The notes below the pieces were generated by a model that saw only the letters and a program-made list of their open reading frames with translations, was not told the DNA's origin and made no database searches. DNA of 64,000 bases. Origin: Eulemur rufifrons (Eukaryota > Chordata > Mammalia > Primates > Lemuridae). Within the stretch, counting starts at the first letter, position 1; every line of letters begins with the position of its first letter. This document shows, one piece after another, positions 14,545-28,465 of the stretch. Both the position numbers and the translations under genes were made by a program. Location: assembly GCF_041146395.1 (NCBI RefSeq), contig NC_091006.1, positions 7,136,001 to 7,200,000 on the forward strand. The letters run 5' to 3'.

Positions 14545-17500
14545 TCACCAGTATGAATACTCTGTTGAGCAAATCCTAGGCCATGATGAAAGTTCTTCCC
14601 ACATTGTTTTATATTCATAGGATTTATCACCAATATGAATTTTCTGGTGTTGAACAAATTTTTCATACACAGTGAAGGCTTGTCCACACTCCTTACACTC
14701 ATAAAACTTCTGACAATTATCAATTTTCTGATGTAGAGTAAGCTGACCATTCACAGTATAGGCTTTCCCACATTCTGTAAGTTCATAGGGTTTCGGAGCT
14801 GTATGAATTCTCTGATGGGCAATAAAGAGTGAACTAAGTCCAAAAGCTTTCCCACATTCCTTACATTCATAGGGTTTCACACCAGTATGAATTCTCTGAT
14901 GTGCATAAAGGGCTGAACTAAGTCTAAAGGCCTTTCCACATTCCTTACATTCATAGGGTTTCTCATTGGTATGAATTCTCTCATGTTGAACAAGGTTTGA
15001 GCTACAACTAAAGATCTTTCCACATTCTTTACATTTACAGGGTTTCATACCAGTGTGAATTCTCTGATGTGCAGTAAAAACTGAACTAAGTCTAAAATTT
15101 TTCCTACATTCTTTACATTCACAGGGTTTCTCACCAGTATGTAGTCTCTGATATACAGCAAGTTCGTAATTATTGCTAAAGGCCTTTTCACATTCCTTAT
15201 ATTCATGGGGTTTTTCACCAGTATGAATTTTAACATGTTGAACAAGGTTTGAGCTACAACTAAATGCCTTCCTGCATTCTTTACATTGATATGGTTTCTC
15301 ACCAGTATGAATTCTCTGATGTACTCTAAGGTCTCTACCACGAATAAAGCATCTCCCACATTCTTTACATTCATAGGGGTTCTCACTGGTATGAATTCTG
15401 TGATGTCCAAGAAATTCGTAATGATGTCGAAAGGCCTTCTCACATTCCTTACATTCAAAGCGTTTCTCACCAGTGTGGATTCTCTGATGTACTCTAAGCT
15501 CAGTACCACAACTAAAGCCCTTTCCACAATCCTTACATTCATACAGTTTCACCCCAATATGAATATGCTGATTTTCAGTAAGTTGGTACTGATGTCTCAT
15601 GGATACCCCACATTCAAAGGTTTTCTCGCCTGGATGAGTTTTTTGATGTTGAGAAAGTTGCAGGTGAAGTCTAAAAGCCTTCTCACATTCCTTACATTCA
15701 CAGGGTTTCTCACCAGTATGAATATTCTGATGTTGAACAAAGTTTGAGCCACAGTTGAAGGCCTTTCCATGTTCCTTACATTCAAAGGGTTTCTCACCAG
15801 TATGCACCTTCTGATGTCGAGTAAGCTGTGTCAGAAGACTAAAGGCCTCTCCACATTCTTTACATTCAAAGGGTTTCTCACCAGTGTGAATCTGGCAATG
15901 TTCAGTAAGTTGGTAATGATATCTAAAGGCTTTCTTACATTCCTTACACACAAAGGGTTTCTCATTGGAATGAATTTTCTCATGCTGAATAAGGTTTGAA
16001 CCACGATTAAAGCCTTTCCCACACTCCTTACATTCATATGGCTTCACACCAGCATGAATACTCTGATGCTGAATAAGGTTTGAGCTACGATTAAACGACT
16101 TCCCACATTCCTTACATTCAAACGGTTTCTCACCAGTATGAATGTTCTTATGGCGATTAAGCTGGTTGAGAAGACTAAAGGCCTTTCCACATTCCATACA
16201 TTCAAAAGGTTTCTTACTAACATGAAATTTCTGATGTCGAATAAGTTGCACATGAAGTCGAAAGGCCTTCCCACAGTCCTTACATTCAAAGGGTTTCTTT
16301 CCAGTATGAATACTTCGATGCTGATTAAGATTTGAACAACGACGAAAGAATTTCCCACATTCCTTACATTCAAAAGGTTTCTCACCAGTATGGGTTTTTT
16401 GATGTTGAGAAAGCTGTAGATGAAGTCTAAAAGACTTCCCACATTCCTTACATCCATAGGGTTTCTCACCAGTATGAATACTCTGATGTTGAATAAGGTT
16501 TGAGCCACGATTGAAGGCCTTCCCACATTCCTTACATTCAAATAGTTTCTCACCTGTATGAATGTTTTGATGTCGAACAAGCTGTGTCAGAAGACTAAAG
16601 TTCTTTCCACATTCTTTACATTCAAAGGGTTTCTCACCAGTATGAATTCGGCAATGTTCAATAAGTTGGTAATGATATCTAAAGGCCATCCCACATTCCT
16701 TACATACAAACGGTTTCTCATTGGAATGAATTTTCTGATGCTGAATAAGGTTTGCACCACGATTAAAGCCTTTCCCACATTCCTTACATTCATATGGCTT
16801 CACACCAGCATGAATACTCTGATGCTGAATAAGGTTTGAGCTACGATTAAAGGACTTCCCACACTCCTTACATTCAAATGGTTTCTCACCAGTATGAATG
16901 TTCTTATGGCGATTAAGCTGGTTGAGAAGACTAAAGGCCTTTCCACATTCCTCACATTCAAAGGGTTTCTCACCAGTATGAATCTTCTCATGCCGAACAA
17001 GCTTTGTAAGAAGAGTAAAGGCCTTTCCACACTCTTTACATTCAAAGGGTTTCTCACCAGTATGAGTTTGGCAATGTTCAATAAGTTGGTAATGATATCT
17101 AAAGGTCATCCCACATTCCTTACATACAAAGGGTTTCTCATTGGAATGAATTTTCTGATGCTGAATAAGGTTTGAACCACGATTAAAGCCTTTCCCACAT
17201 TCCTTACATTCATATGGCTTCACACCAGCATGAATACTCTGATGCTGAATAAGGTTTGAGCTACGATTAAAGGACTTCCCACACTCCTTACACTTAAATG
17301 GTTTCTCACCAGTGTGAATGTTCTTATGACGATTGAGCTGGGTAGGAAGACTAAAGGCCTTTCCACATTCCTTACATTCAAAATGTTTCTCACCAATGTG
17401 AAATTTCTGATGTCTAGTAAGTTGTATGTGAAGTCTGAAGGCCTTCCCACATTTCTTACATTCATAGGGTTTCTCTCCAGTATGAATACTCTGATGCTGA

Positions 17501-17813
17501 ATAAGATTTGAACCACGACTAAAGTACTTCCCACATTCCTTACATTCATATGGTTTATCTGTATCGTGAGTAACAGAAATATGAGTAGTATAAGTAAGCA
17601 TTTTTTCATAGCTGATTATCCTTGGATTGGTATATCCTTCTTGATGTCCCTGTAGTCCCTCCAATCTACTGCTATATTTTGAGTCAATTATAAAATGGGA
17701 GGCCTCAAGGCCAAGAGTTTTACTTATTTGTTTTATACCCTGTTTGGATAAATTTATTTCTGAAATATCATTTTCTGGAGATATTTTCTCAGTTCCATAA
17801 TTTGACTCCCAAT
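14545..17813 (-). CDS. KRAB C2H2 zinc-finger protein, finger exon with 35 finger positions (coding exon 3)
   Basis: The acceptor 'ctgtttctttcag' ends at 17814. The exon starts in phase 1 and, joined to KRAB-A, makes the Asp of [22 protein letters not shown]. The linker words [15 protein letters not shown] and IISYEK resemble my recollection of human ZNF283, so a ZNF283-like gene is the best guess. Then come 35 positions of 28 residues. Thirty-one have all four ligands. Four are broken: 22 (second Cys to His), 24 (short, lacks a Cys and a His), 29 (first Cys to Tyr, first His to Tyr) and 34 (first Cys to Leu, last His to Asp). Fingers 3-7, 8-12 and 17-21 are copies of a five-finger block. The stop follows a frameshift in finger 36. 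With exons 1 and 2 the protein would be 1134 residues, long for the family. It probably acts in the nucleus, recruiting TRIM28 through KRAB. Confidence 0.92.
16621..17280 (-). repeat. Recent 420-bp tandem duplication inside the finger array
   Basis: The 240 bases at 16621-16860 match 17041-17280 with only five differences by eye, an offset of 420 bp (five fingers). A further related block lies near 16044-16200. Typical finger-to-finger divergence elsewhere in the array is far higher. Confidence 0.9.
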
Positions 17814-17989
17814 CTGAAAGAAACAGAAAAAGCAAACATATTTTATTCTCCTATAACACACATGCATAGAAAAGCCATTAAACATATGGCCTAACTCTAA
17901 AATACTTTCAGAGATTTGAAAAAGAAAAAGAAGAGTATCAATAAATGAAGAAAGTTTATGTAAGACAGTGATGTCTACAACAGGGGAAT

Positions 17990-18175
17990 AAATTAACTTT
18001 GTAAAATTTAGGTGTCAATCAAAATCATTTGTTAAGCTTGTTACAAATATTGATATTCAAGCAACTCAGATGTACAGAATCAGAATTTTTAAGGATAAAT
18101 CCTAAGAAGCTAAATTTTAACATCTCTATCAGATGACTCTGATTCAGACCAAAGTTTAAGGATCATACTTCAAAC
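17990..18175. repeat. Possible MER5-like fossil
   Basis: 'atcaaaatcatttgttaagc' followed by 'agaatcagaatttttaagg' and 'tctgattcagaccaaagttt' follows the MER5A layout, but it is strongly diverged. It lies in the intron between KRAB-A and the finger exon. Confidence 0.4.
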
Positions 18176-18589
18176 TGTTTTTGAATGGTTTGTCTTTATC
18201 CTTAAAATCCAAAACCTTACCACAGATAACATTTCAAGGCACTGCCTCCTTTGTGCCTGATCTCTACCCATTGCCTCCCTTTAGCAACTAGAACATAATA
18301 TAACCTTTCCTTTATCTTCTTGCTTTGCTTAGACTGTTTCGTCTCCTAAGATTCCTCTAGCCTGGCTCTCAGTAGGAAACACAGAGATTGCCACAAAAGC
18401 ACGGAAAGGCCAGCTTCCATTTCCAACATCCTATCTTTGTCAAGTAGGGTTTTCTGCAGTGACGGCAACCAAAATGAGATTACAGAGTAGACCGGACATA
18501 AGCAACACACTTCAGGTGTCACTATCTCCCATCACCCCTGATGGGACCATCTGGTTGCAGGAAAACAAGCTCAGGGCTCCCACTGAGTC

Positions 18590-18786
18590 TGCATCATGGT
18601 GAGTCGTATAATTATTTCATTATATATTACAATGTAATAATAATAGAAATAAAGTGCACAATAAATGTAATGTGTTCGATTCATCCCGAAACCATCCCCC
18701 ACCCCCATCTACCCACCCTGTCCCTGGAACAGTTGTCTTCCATGAAACCGGTTCCTGGTGCCAAAAAGGTTGGGGACCACTGCACT
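18590..18786 (+). mobile_element. MER1/Charlie3-like hAT transposon end
   Basis: It contains 'catcccgaaaccatccccca' and ends 'gccaaaaaggttggggacca', the well-known right end of the MER1 family. The internal 'attacaatgtaataataata' block fits the longer Charlie3 form. Confidence 0.7.
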
Positions 18787-19332
18787 AATGGATGAATGGA
18801 TAAAGAGAATGTTGCATATATACACAATGGAGTGCTACTGGGCCATAAAAAGGGAATGAAATCATATCATTGGCAGTAACATGGATGGAACTGGAGGACA
18901 TTATGTTAAGTGAAATAAGCCAGGCACAGAAAGACAGATATTGCATGTTCTAACTCACATATGGGAGCTAAAAAAGTTGATCTCATGGCAGTAGAGAGTA
19001 GAATAATAGATACCAGAGGCTGAGAAGGTTGTGTGGGTGGGAGGTGGGAGATGAAGAGAGGTTAGCTATTGGGCACAAACATACAGTTAAACAGAAGGAA
19101 TAACTTCCAATATTTGATAGCAGAGTAGGGTGACTATAGTTAACAACAATGTACTGTATATTTCAAAATAGCTAGAAGAGAGGACTGGAAATGTTCCCAT
19201 CAAATAGAAATGATAAATACTTGAGGTGATGGATACCCCTAAATACCATTCTACGCATGTAACAAAATATCACATGTGCCCCATAAATATGTACAAATAT
19301 TAGGTATCCATTAAAAATAAATAAATAACTCT
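18787..19332 (+). mobile_element. LINE-1 3' end with A-rich tail
   Basis: The end of L1 ORF2 and its 3' UTR: 'gaatggataaagagaatgtt', 'atggatggaactggaggaca', 'agtgaaataagccaggcaca', then 'cacatgtgccccataaatat' and a (TAAA)n tail. Confidence 0.85.
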
Positions 19333-19369
19333 TGAAAAACATTCCGTATTCTTCACAATGACAAAACCT

Positions 19370-19815
19370 TGTGGGATCTCACCCTGGCCTAATGCTCAGA
19401 CCTCCCTTCCCACCGTCCCATCACTTACTCTGCTCTAACTCACCGCTTTCCCCTCAGGGCCTCTGCGTTTCCTGCTCAGTCTGACTGGAATGGTCTCACC
19501 CTGACACATGGCTTACACCCTTACTTCACGTCTTTGTGCAAGCATGCCCACTTCATGACATGTTCCCTGACCACCCAAATGTTGTCACTCTCACCCCATC
19601 ACTCCTATTTACTTGTCTCTATAGTGCAGTTCTCTGACATTACTCACCTATTCGTTTGCTTACTTGTTTAATCCATGTCTTGCCAACTGCCAGTAAGTCC
19701 GCAAGAGCAATGACTGTATCAGTCTTGTTCATTATCTATACGTTACTGTATTGACAGTGTCAAGCACAGTGCCTTGCAGAGTGGGCACTTGATACATATT
19801 TACTGAACATGTGAG
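19370..19815 (+). repeat. L2 LINE 3' end
   Basis: It has L2 landmarks in order: 'cccctcagggcctctgcgtt', 'tgttccctgaccacccaaat', a T-rich block, then 'agcacagtgccttgcagagt' with a degenerate 'ttgatacatatttactgaac' end. Confidence 0.7.
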
Positions 19816-20489
19816 TGTACTTTTTAGACAATGGAAACACATCACAGAAATCTAAATGCAAAAGCAGAGCTGCAAAGCAGCAGGATCTAAAATACGTGTT
19901 AAAAGTTTACACTGGGAAAGAAAGAGGGCACTCACTCCACTAAAAGGGGACGGAAATAAGAGAACAGAAATTAGGTGATTAGTAAGTGATGTAGTTTCTT
20001 TGATAGCTATTGCCATGATCTTTATTTCCTTCCCAGGTCTGAGGAATTTTTATCCAACAGGCATTGAGTCTTTGAAGGAAGTTTTCGAAACCACATCTCA
20101 GGGATGTGACTCCTCTCTGACCACGAGGGCTGTCCCCGACAATGATGGCTGCCCCTGCCCTGCTTTACCCTCACTCACCTGAGCACCGTCTGTTTGTTTC
20201 TTTCCTCACAACCATCCAGGGCTCTTGCTCTTGCTCTAGTAAGGTAATCACATCTGGCTTAGAAATGAAATTTTCTGCTTAAAAGAAATGACACATAGGT
20301 AGAATTTTTTTAAATATAAAAATTTTTATAAAACTTGAGACCTGGTTAAATTTGTAAGTTACAAGTCAAAATGATATTGAGGAAAGACTTCAGCAAAAAA
20401 ATGAAAGGATTGAGTAAGAGACCAGTTGTACTAGAAAAAGGACTTAGAATCATTTAAACTCAAATAGGGTACTGATGCTTGAGAGGAGA
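19816..20489. other. Intron sequence, nothing assigned
   Basis: Lies in the long intron of the minus-strand zinc-finger gene. No KRAB-B exon is seen here on the minus strand. Confidence 0.4.
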
Positions 20490-20765
20490 TGTATGTTAGT
20501 AGTTGAGAGCATGAACCTTTAAGGCAGACTGCCTGGTTCAAACCCCATCTCTGCCACCCACTGGCAGTATGACATTAGGCAAGTCACTTAAACTATCTGT
20601 CCTTCAGTTTTCCCAACTCTAAAATGGAGATGATAATAATACCTATTTTATAGGACTGATACTAAAATTAAATAAGTTAACACATGTAAAATACTTCTAA
20701 TATTGTCTGATCTATAGTAGCACAAAGCTAACTATTATTATTTTATTGTTATAATTTAATTTGCC
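20490..20765 (+). repeat. Near full-length MIR SINE
   Basis: Shows the full MIR order: 'gttgagagcatgaacctt', 'cctggttcaaaccccatct', 'aggcaagtcacttaaactat', 'aaaatggagatgataataat', then 'taaaatacttctaatattgt'. Confidence 0.85.
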
Positions 20766-22612
<1,847 letters not shown>

Positions 22613-22667
22613 GTGGACCATGTTTTTAGAAATTACAAAATTGGTCAATCTTCCTCAGGCTTCTCCC
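22613..22667 (-). CDS. Start exon of the minus-strand KRAB zinc-finger gene (coding part 22613-22621)
   Basis: On the minus strand 'gtcctacag' is followed by a 55-bp exon and the donor 'gtaagt'. The ATG at 22621-22619 has A at -3 and G at +4, a strong context, and an in-frame TGA lies upstream within the same exon. It encodes only Met-Val-His and joins in phase 0 to the KRAB-A exon to give [15 protein letters not shown]. Short start exons of this kind are normal in KRAB zinc-finger genes. Joined with the other two exons the coding length is 3405 nt (1134 residues plus stop), which supports the model. Further non-coding 5' exons are expected upstream. Confidence 0.85.
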
Positions 22668-22819
22668 CTGTAGGACAAAAAAAGAGGGAGAACCTTAAGT
22701 CAAGCTGTGCCTCAGTGCTTCCAAAGTGACTTAAAACAATATAACTATTTTATCCCCATTTCTATTTCTCAACTACCCCTGCTAACACACACACTTCCAT
22801 CCTTCTCCCACCACTCCCC

Positions 22820-22821
<2 letters not shown>

Positions 22822-22854
<33 letters not shown>
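22822..22854. repeat. (AC)n microsatellite
   Basis: An uninterrupted AC run of 16 units, just upstream of the start exon of the minus-strand zinc-finger gene. Confidence 0.97.
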
Positions 22855-22856
<2 letters not shown>

Positions 22857-23718
22857 TTGGTAGTGAACAGGAGCCTGGACAAAACCAAACTCTCTCCTAA
22901 ACCCCAGGGAACCTGCTGCACAAGCATGAATGCAGAGCACAGGCCCTTCTGCCTTGAAGTTGCTCCAAAAATACTCCAGCAGGAGAGATTCCAGCCAGTC
23001 CTTCATTCTTGGGATGCATATCTTGGCCCCGATCCTGCTCTAAGCAGATCCTCCTCCCCCAGTCCCACCTTTCAAGGCTGAGAAGGGGTCACATCATCCA
23101 AATCAGAACCTCTCTGTGAACTCAGGACTGGGTGAAGTGGGCAAGGCATGAAAGCTGGAGAGGACATATTAATAGATGGAATTGCTCGGGCAGCGTTCAG
23201 CACTCTGAGTCTAACAAAACCACTGGTTAAACATAGTTCGGAACATCCACGTGATAGAATACAAAGTAATCATTAAATGTTCAAGATACACAATCAACAG
23301 AAAGATCAGGTTGCAAAACAGGATGGGCAATATAATTAAATTTATAAAATGTATGTATATATAAAGACTAAAAAGCATTAATAGAAAAAAAAGCTGTATG
23401 TATATTGACAGTTCTTATCTTTGTATTATGGTCCCAATTGTCTTCTTTTTACTCAAGAGTACTTCATAATTGTAACTATGGCCAGGCATTAACTTGGGAT
23501 ACATATAGTTATATTCACATACATTTACATACATGTGTGTATGTGTCTATAGATGTGTATATACATATACCTTTTTTTCCTATGAGGACACTGTTCTCCA
23601 AATTGGATTAAAGACACGTTTTATTTAGACATTTCCCTTTGAACTTGGGGGGAAAAGGATACTCTAATAAGCTCTTGTTTTTATTTAATGGGTTTGTTTC
23701 CTTTATTTCCCAATTCTT
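22855..23718. other. Unassigned sequence upstream of the start exon
   Basis: No coding exon or confident repeat. A short alternating purine-pyrimidine stretch ('gtgtgtatgtgtctatagat') lies near 23535. Confidence 0.4.
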
Positions 23719-24052
23719 TTTTTTTTTTTTTTACTGAGACAGAATCTTGCTCTGTTGCCTGGGCTAGAGTGCCGTGGCATCAGCCTAGCTCACAGCAACC
23801 TCAAACTCCTGGGCTCAAGAGATCCTCCTGCCTCAGCCTACTGAGTAGCTGGGACTATAGGCATGCGCCACCATGCCTGGCTAATTTTTTCTATTTTTAG
23901 TTGTCCAGCTAATTTCTTTTTCTTTCTTTCTTTTTTTTTTTTTAGTAGAGATGGAGGTCTCGCTCTTGCTGAGGCTGGTCTCGAACTACTGATCCTCCCG
24001 CCTCAGACTCCCAGAGTGCTAGGATTACAGGCATGAGCCACCATGCCTGGCC
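23719..24052 (-). mobile_element. Alu, reverse orientation
   Basis: Poly(T), then 'actgagacagaatcttgctc', ending '...ccatgcctggcc'. The target duplication tatttcccaattctt occurs at 23704-23718 and again from 24053. A secondary poly(T) lies in the middle linker. Confidence 0.94.
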
Positions 24053-24599
24053 TATTTCCCAATTCTTGAACCAACACTTAGACGTCTATGTCTTTCTGTG
24101 TATGTTAGAATAATTTCTAGAAAACAATGTATACAAGTCCCTCAAATGTCTTGTATTTATTAATAATAGTGACATTGCTACTTCTTTCACAGAAGGTTTA
24201 CTATGTTTCTGAACCTATCAATTTAGCCATGACGTTCTCTAAACATCTGCTGAATCATCTTCTATTATTATTAGTCTCTTTACATTTAACATATTTAGAA
24301 TTTCAAAAATAAGGCACAAATCTTACAGCATTACTTTTTTTTTTTCTTTTTTAACTCTACAGAAATCCCGTGGGCTCCTGATAATTTGGTCAAAGCCTGG
24401 GAACTATAGACTGAAAAATGTCTCTTTTCTATAAACTCTTAGGGTATGCGACCTGAATTTTTCTAATGGACTTTATCACACACTCTGCCATACCCTTATT
24501 CTTATTCAGCCTTTATTTTATTTGATGGATAATAAGGAACTTCAAAGTGGAAGCTATATCTTTTAGTCTTTATAGTATGTACCATACTATAGATACCTA
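24053..24599. other. Unassigned sequence
   Basis: No gene or confident repeat seen. Confidence 0.4.
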
Positions 24600-25010
24600 A
24601 GCATCTTATGATTGACCCAAATTCTAATTCTAGGAATTTTCCATAGAAAACAGCTACAGGAGCAAACACGATGTGCACACAAGGATGACCATCAGAGAAT
24701 ATTCTATGATGACCAAAAATTAGAAACTTAAAATTTATTTAACAATTGGCAAATGGTTAAATAAAGTATCATTTACTATGTGATGGCATAAGTATAAAGT
24801 ATCATTTACTATGTGATGGCATAATGCCTTTAGGCATTAAGATAATCCACGTGAATTGGTGAAGAAAAAATTCCTGAGGAATTACTAAGTTAGGCAAGCA
24901 GGTTTTATAAAGCATACCTAATCTCAAATATGGTATCCTATCAATGATAAAAAGATAAGTTTTGTTTTCATATTCAGAATGTGACTCTGAACTATGACAA
25001 TTAATCACTG
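24600..25010 (+). mobile_element. Old LINE-1/HAL1 fragment
   Basis: Contains 'gacccaaattctaattctag', 'aggatgaccatcagagaata' and 'ggcaaatggttaaataaagt', the usual order near the 3' end of old L1/HAL1 elements. Confidence 0.5.
24761..24823. repeat. Tandem duplication, 33-bp period
   Basis: A 30-base sequence beginning 'ataaagtatcatttactatg' occurs exactly at 24761-24790 and 24794-24823, separated by 'agt'. Confidence 0.95.
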
Positions 25011-25619
25011 TTCAGTGCCTGTTTCCTCATTAGCAAAACAGAGTAATCACCACACAGCCTGTCAAGACTAGTAAGAAAATTCAATTGAAACACATAAGGG
25101 CAAATAATTTCTTGATATGTGTTATTATTATTGAGAATAAAGATTACATTTGTTCAAGGAACTTAATTCTACTTTTTTCTTATAGTAAAATATAGTGTCA
25201 AGCCTATTCTTTTCTTAGAATGTTAATAAAAAAATCAGAGCCTATCCTGGAAAATGGAATTCCTCCTAAGTTATCTTCTTAAATTATCTCTATAAGGAGG
25301 AAAGATGCCTTCCAGCAGGGAAGCTTCAGAAGAACACTAATGACCACTTTACACTTCTTGCCACAGGCCCAGAAATGAATGAAAACCATGACTGGATTAG
25401 ATTTATTTTTCAAACTGATTCTATTCTGCAGAAATAAAACTCACATATGCACACAGAAAAAAAAACAATTAGAAAAATATAAACCAAAAAATCAATAATG
25501 ACTATCTCTAGAAGATAGAACTATAATCTTAACTTTCTTCTTTTTAACTTCCTTAGGTAACTGTTTTGTTTTTGTTTTTTTCTGCAAACCATGCTATTCC
25601 ATCATCAAAAATACATAAG
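25011..25619. other. Unassigned sequence
   Basis: No gene or confident repeat seen. Confidence 0.4.
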
Positions 25620-25750
25620 CCGGTCACAGTGGCGCCAACCTGAAGGCCCAGCTACTCAGGAGGCTGAGGCAGGAGGATCGCTTGAGCCCAGGAATTCAAG
25701 GCCAGCATGGGCAACATAGCAAGATCCCGTCTCTTAACCCAAAAAACAAC
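25620..25750 (+). repeat. FLAM-like 7SL-derived monomer
   Basis: 'ccggtcacagtggcgccaac', then 'cagctactcaggaggctgag' and 'gggcaacatagcaagatccc' with an A-rich tail. It is a monomer, not a dimeric Alu. Confidence 0.75.
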
Positions 25751-26372
25751 ATAATAAAGCTTCTTCCAAATTAAAAAACAAAAATAAAAACAGAGTCATC
25801 AGGGAGTGAGTACTTTCAATCATAAAAAAACTGACCCTGCCATAAGGGTCAACAAAGAAATCAAAGTGACTATACCAAATAACATCAACTAGTTCTAACA
25901 TCCTTTAGCTGTTTCTCCCCGATATAAACAGACATTTTCATTACCAAGATTCTTCTCTGAATGAACACAATGCAGTAAGTGGCATTTGCAAACTGAGTGA
26001 AGAAATGCATAGAATATACATCACCACGCCTGTTTCCCTTTTTCACTGAATAACCAATTAAAGTATCTTAAAGAATTATTTTGGATGTAATCCTTAAAGA
26101 ATGCCTTATAAAAACCCAATCTTAGCACAAGGGATTCATATATAATGTAACATTTTCTTGAGTATTATTATTCATAGCATGAATACTGCTTAACAGCATA
26201 TCAAAGATTTTTCTTTTCGTGATTCTTTATAAACATCATTTTATTAGCTGCATAATATTCTATCACTTGAGTCTAGTATGATTTGCTTACCTAATTCCAT
26301 ATTATGGAATACTTAGTTTATACAAAATCATTTTACATGTTATTCCACGTATCACAGACTTTTGATTCTAGA
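25751..26372. other. Unassigned sequence
   Basis: No gene or confident repeat seen. Confidence 0.4.
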
Positions 26373-26560
26373 CCAGGGTTTCTCAACCTTGGCACTACTG
26401 ACATATTGGGCTGGATAATTCTTTGTTGGGGGGCATGAGAGAGCTATTCTGTGCACTGTACAACGTTTGGCAGCATCCCTGACCTCTATCTACTAGATCC
26501 AAGTTGCACTCTGCCTCTAGTGTGACAGCCAAAAATTTCTTTCTTTCCCCTCAAAACCCA
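26373..26560 (+). mobile_element. MER20-like hAT-Charlie DNA transposon
   Basis: 'cagggtttctcaaccttggc', 'tgggctggataattctttgt' and 'tttggcagcatccctgacct' follow the MER20 consensus. The right inverted repeat is lost. Confidence 0.7.
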
Positions 26561-26689
26561 AATTTATAAATTTCTAAAACTCTTCAGTATTCTATTTCAA
26601 GAGGTTTGTGGTCTCTAAGACCATAAATGGTGTCACGGGAACTCAGGTTAAGAATTTCTGTCCTACATTTTTCACAAAAATTCTTTTTA

Positions 26690-28316
26690 AAAATCCTAAA
26701 ATTTATATGGAACTACAAAAGACCCCAAATAGTAAAAGCAATCTTGAGCAAAATGAACAAAGCTGGAGGCATCACACAACCTGACTTCAAAATGTATTAA
26801 AAAGTTATAGTAACCACAACAGCATGGTACCAGTAAAAAAACAGACACATAGACCAATGGAACAGAATAGAGAGCGAAATAAATCCACCCACTTGTAGCC
26901 AACTGATTTCTGACAGATGGCAAGAATACACAATGCGGAAAGGACAGTCTCTTCAATAAATACTGTTGGGAAAACTAGATATCCACACGCAGAAGAATGC
27001 AAGTAGACTCTTATCGCAAACTATTAATATATACAAAATCAACTCAAAATGTACTAAAGATTTAAATGTAAGACCCAAACTATGAAACTAATAGAAGAAA
27101 ACATAGAGAAAAGCTTCATGACATTGGTCTGGGCAATGATTTTTTGGATATAAGCCCAAAAGCATAGGCAACAAAAGTAAAAATGGACAAATAGGATTAC
27201 ATCAAGCTAAAAAGCTTCTACACAGCAAACGAAACAATCAACAAAGTGAAAAAGACCACCTAAAGAATGGGGAAATATCTTTGCAAACCATACATCTGAT
27301 AAGGAGTTAATATCCATAATATATAAGGAACTCAAACAACTCAACAGAAAGAAAACAAATAACCTGACTAAAAAATGGACAGAGAACCGAAATGGACATT
27401 TCTCAAAAGAAGACATATAAATGGCCAACAGGTATATGAAAAAGTGCTCAACATCACTAATCATCAGGGAAATGCAAATTTAAACTACAATGATATATCA
27501 TCTCACACCTGTTAGAATGGCTGTTATCAGAAAGATAAAAGCTAACAAATGTTGGTGAGGATGTGGAGAAAAGAAAACTGTTGGTGGAATGTAAATTAAT
27601 ACAGTCATTATGGAAAACAGTATGGAGGGTCTTTTAAAAATTAAAAATAGAACTATCACATGATCTAGCAATCCTACTACTGGGTATATGTATATCCAAA
27701 AGAAATGAAATCAGTATGTCATGCACTCCCATGTTTACTGCAGCATTATTCACAATAGCCAAGATGTGGATTCAACCTAAGCGTCCATCAATGAATGAAT
27801 GGATAAAGAAAATGTGGCATATATATACAACGGAATACCATTCAGCCACAAAAAGGGGGGAAATCCTGTCATTCGCAACAACATGGATGAACCTGCAAGA
27901 AATTATGTTAAGTGAAATAATCCAGCCACAGAAAGACAAATACTGCATGATCTTACTTATATATGGAATCTAAAAAAGTTGACCTCATAGAAGCAGAGAG
28001 TAGAACGGTGTATACCAGCGTCTGGGGAGGTGGTGGTGGGGGGAGATGATCGAAAGATACAAAATTTCAGTTAGATAGGAGAAATAAGTTCAATATATCT
28101 ATTATACAACATGTGATTATAGTTAATAATACTATAATATGTTGTCATCTTGAAAAATGCTAAGAAAATGGATGTGTTTTCACCACAAAAATGACAACTA
28201 TGTAAGGTCATACATGTTAATTAGTTAAGTTTAATCATTCCACAACATATATATACTTCAAAACATCATGCTGTACATGATAAATACATACAATTTTATC
28301 TATCAATTTTTTAAAA
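26690..28316 (+). mobile_element. LINE-1, 5'-truncated ORF2 and 3' UTR
   Basis: It runs collinearly with L1: 'atggaactacaaaagacccc', 'accaatggaacagaatagag', 'atggccaacaggtatatgaa', 'gccaagatgtggattcaacc', 'gaatggataaagaaaatgtg', then the 3' UTR and an A-rich end near 28310. It has several stops and is not functional. Confidence 0.9.
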
Positions 28317-28465
28317 AAAGAAAGAATTTCTATCCTAGATCATTTGAGCACCTCACTCATTTTCTTTAATATACAAGCAGCAACCACAATGAACTACATA
28401 TTCCTAATGAACCTGTTCTGTAGAAAGTTGAGGGGATTGACCTAAAATGGCCACATAAAAACAAC

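Noticed and set aside
14397..17609. Many 60-180 codon open frames overlapping the minus-strand finger exon on both strands
   Set aside because: Same shadow effect; only the frame ending at 14545 keeps Cys and His spacing.
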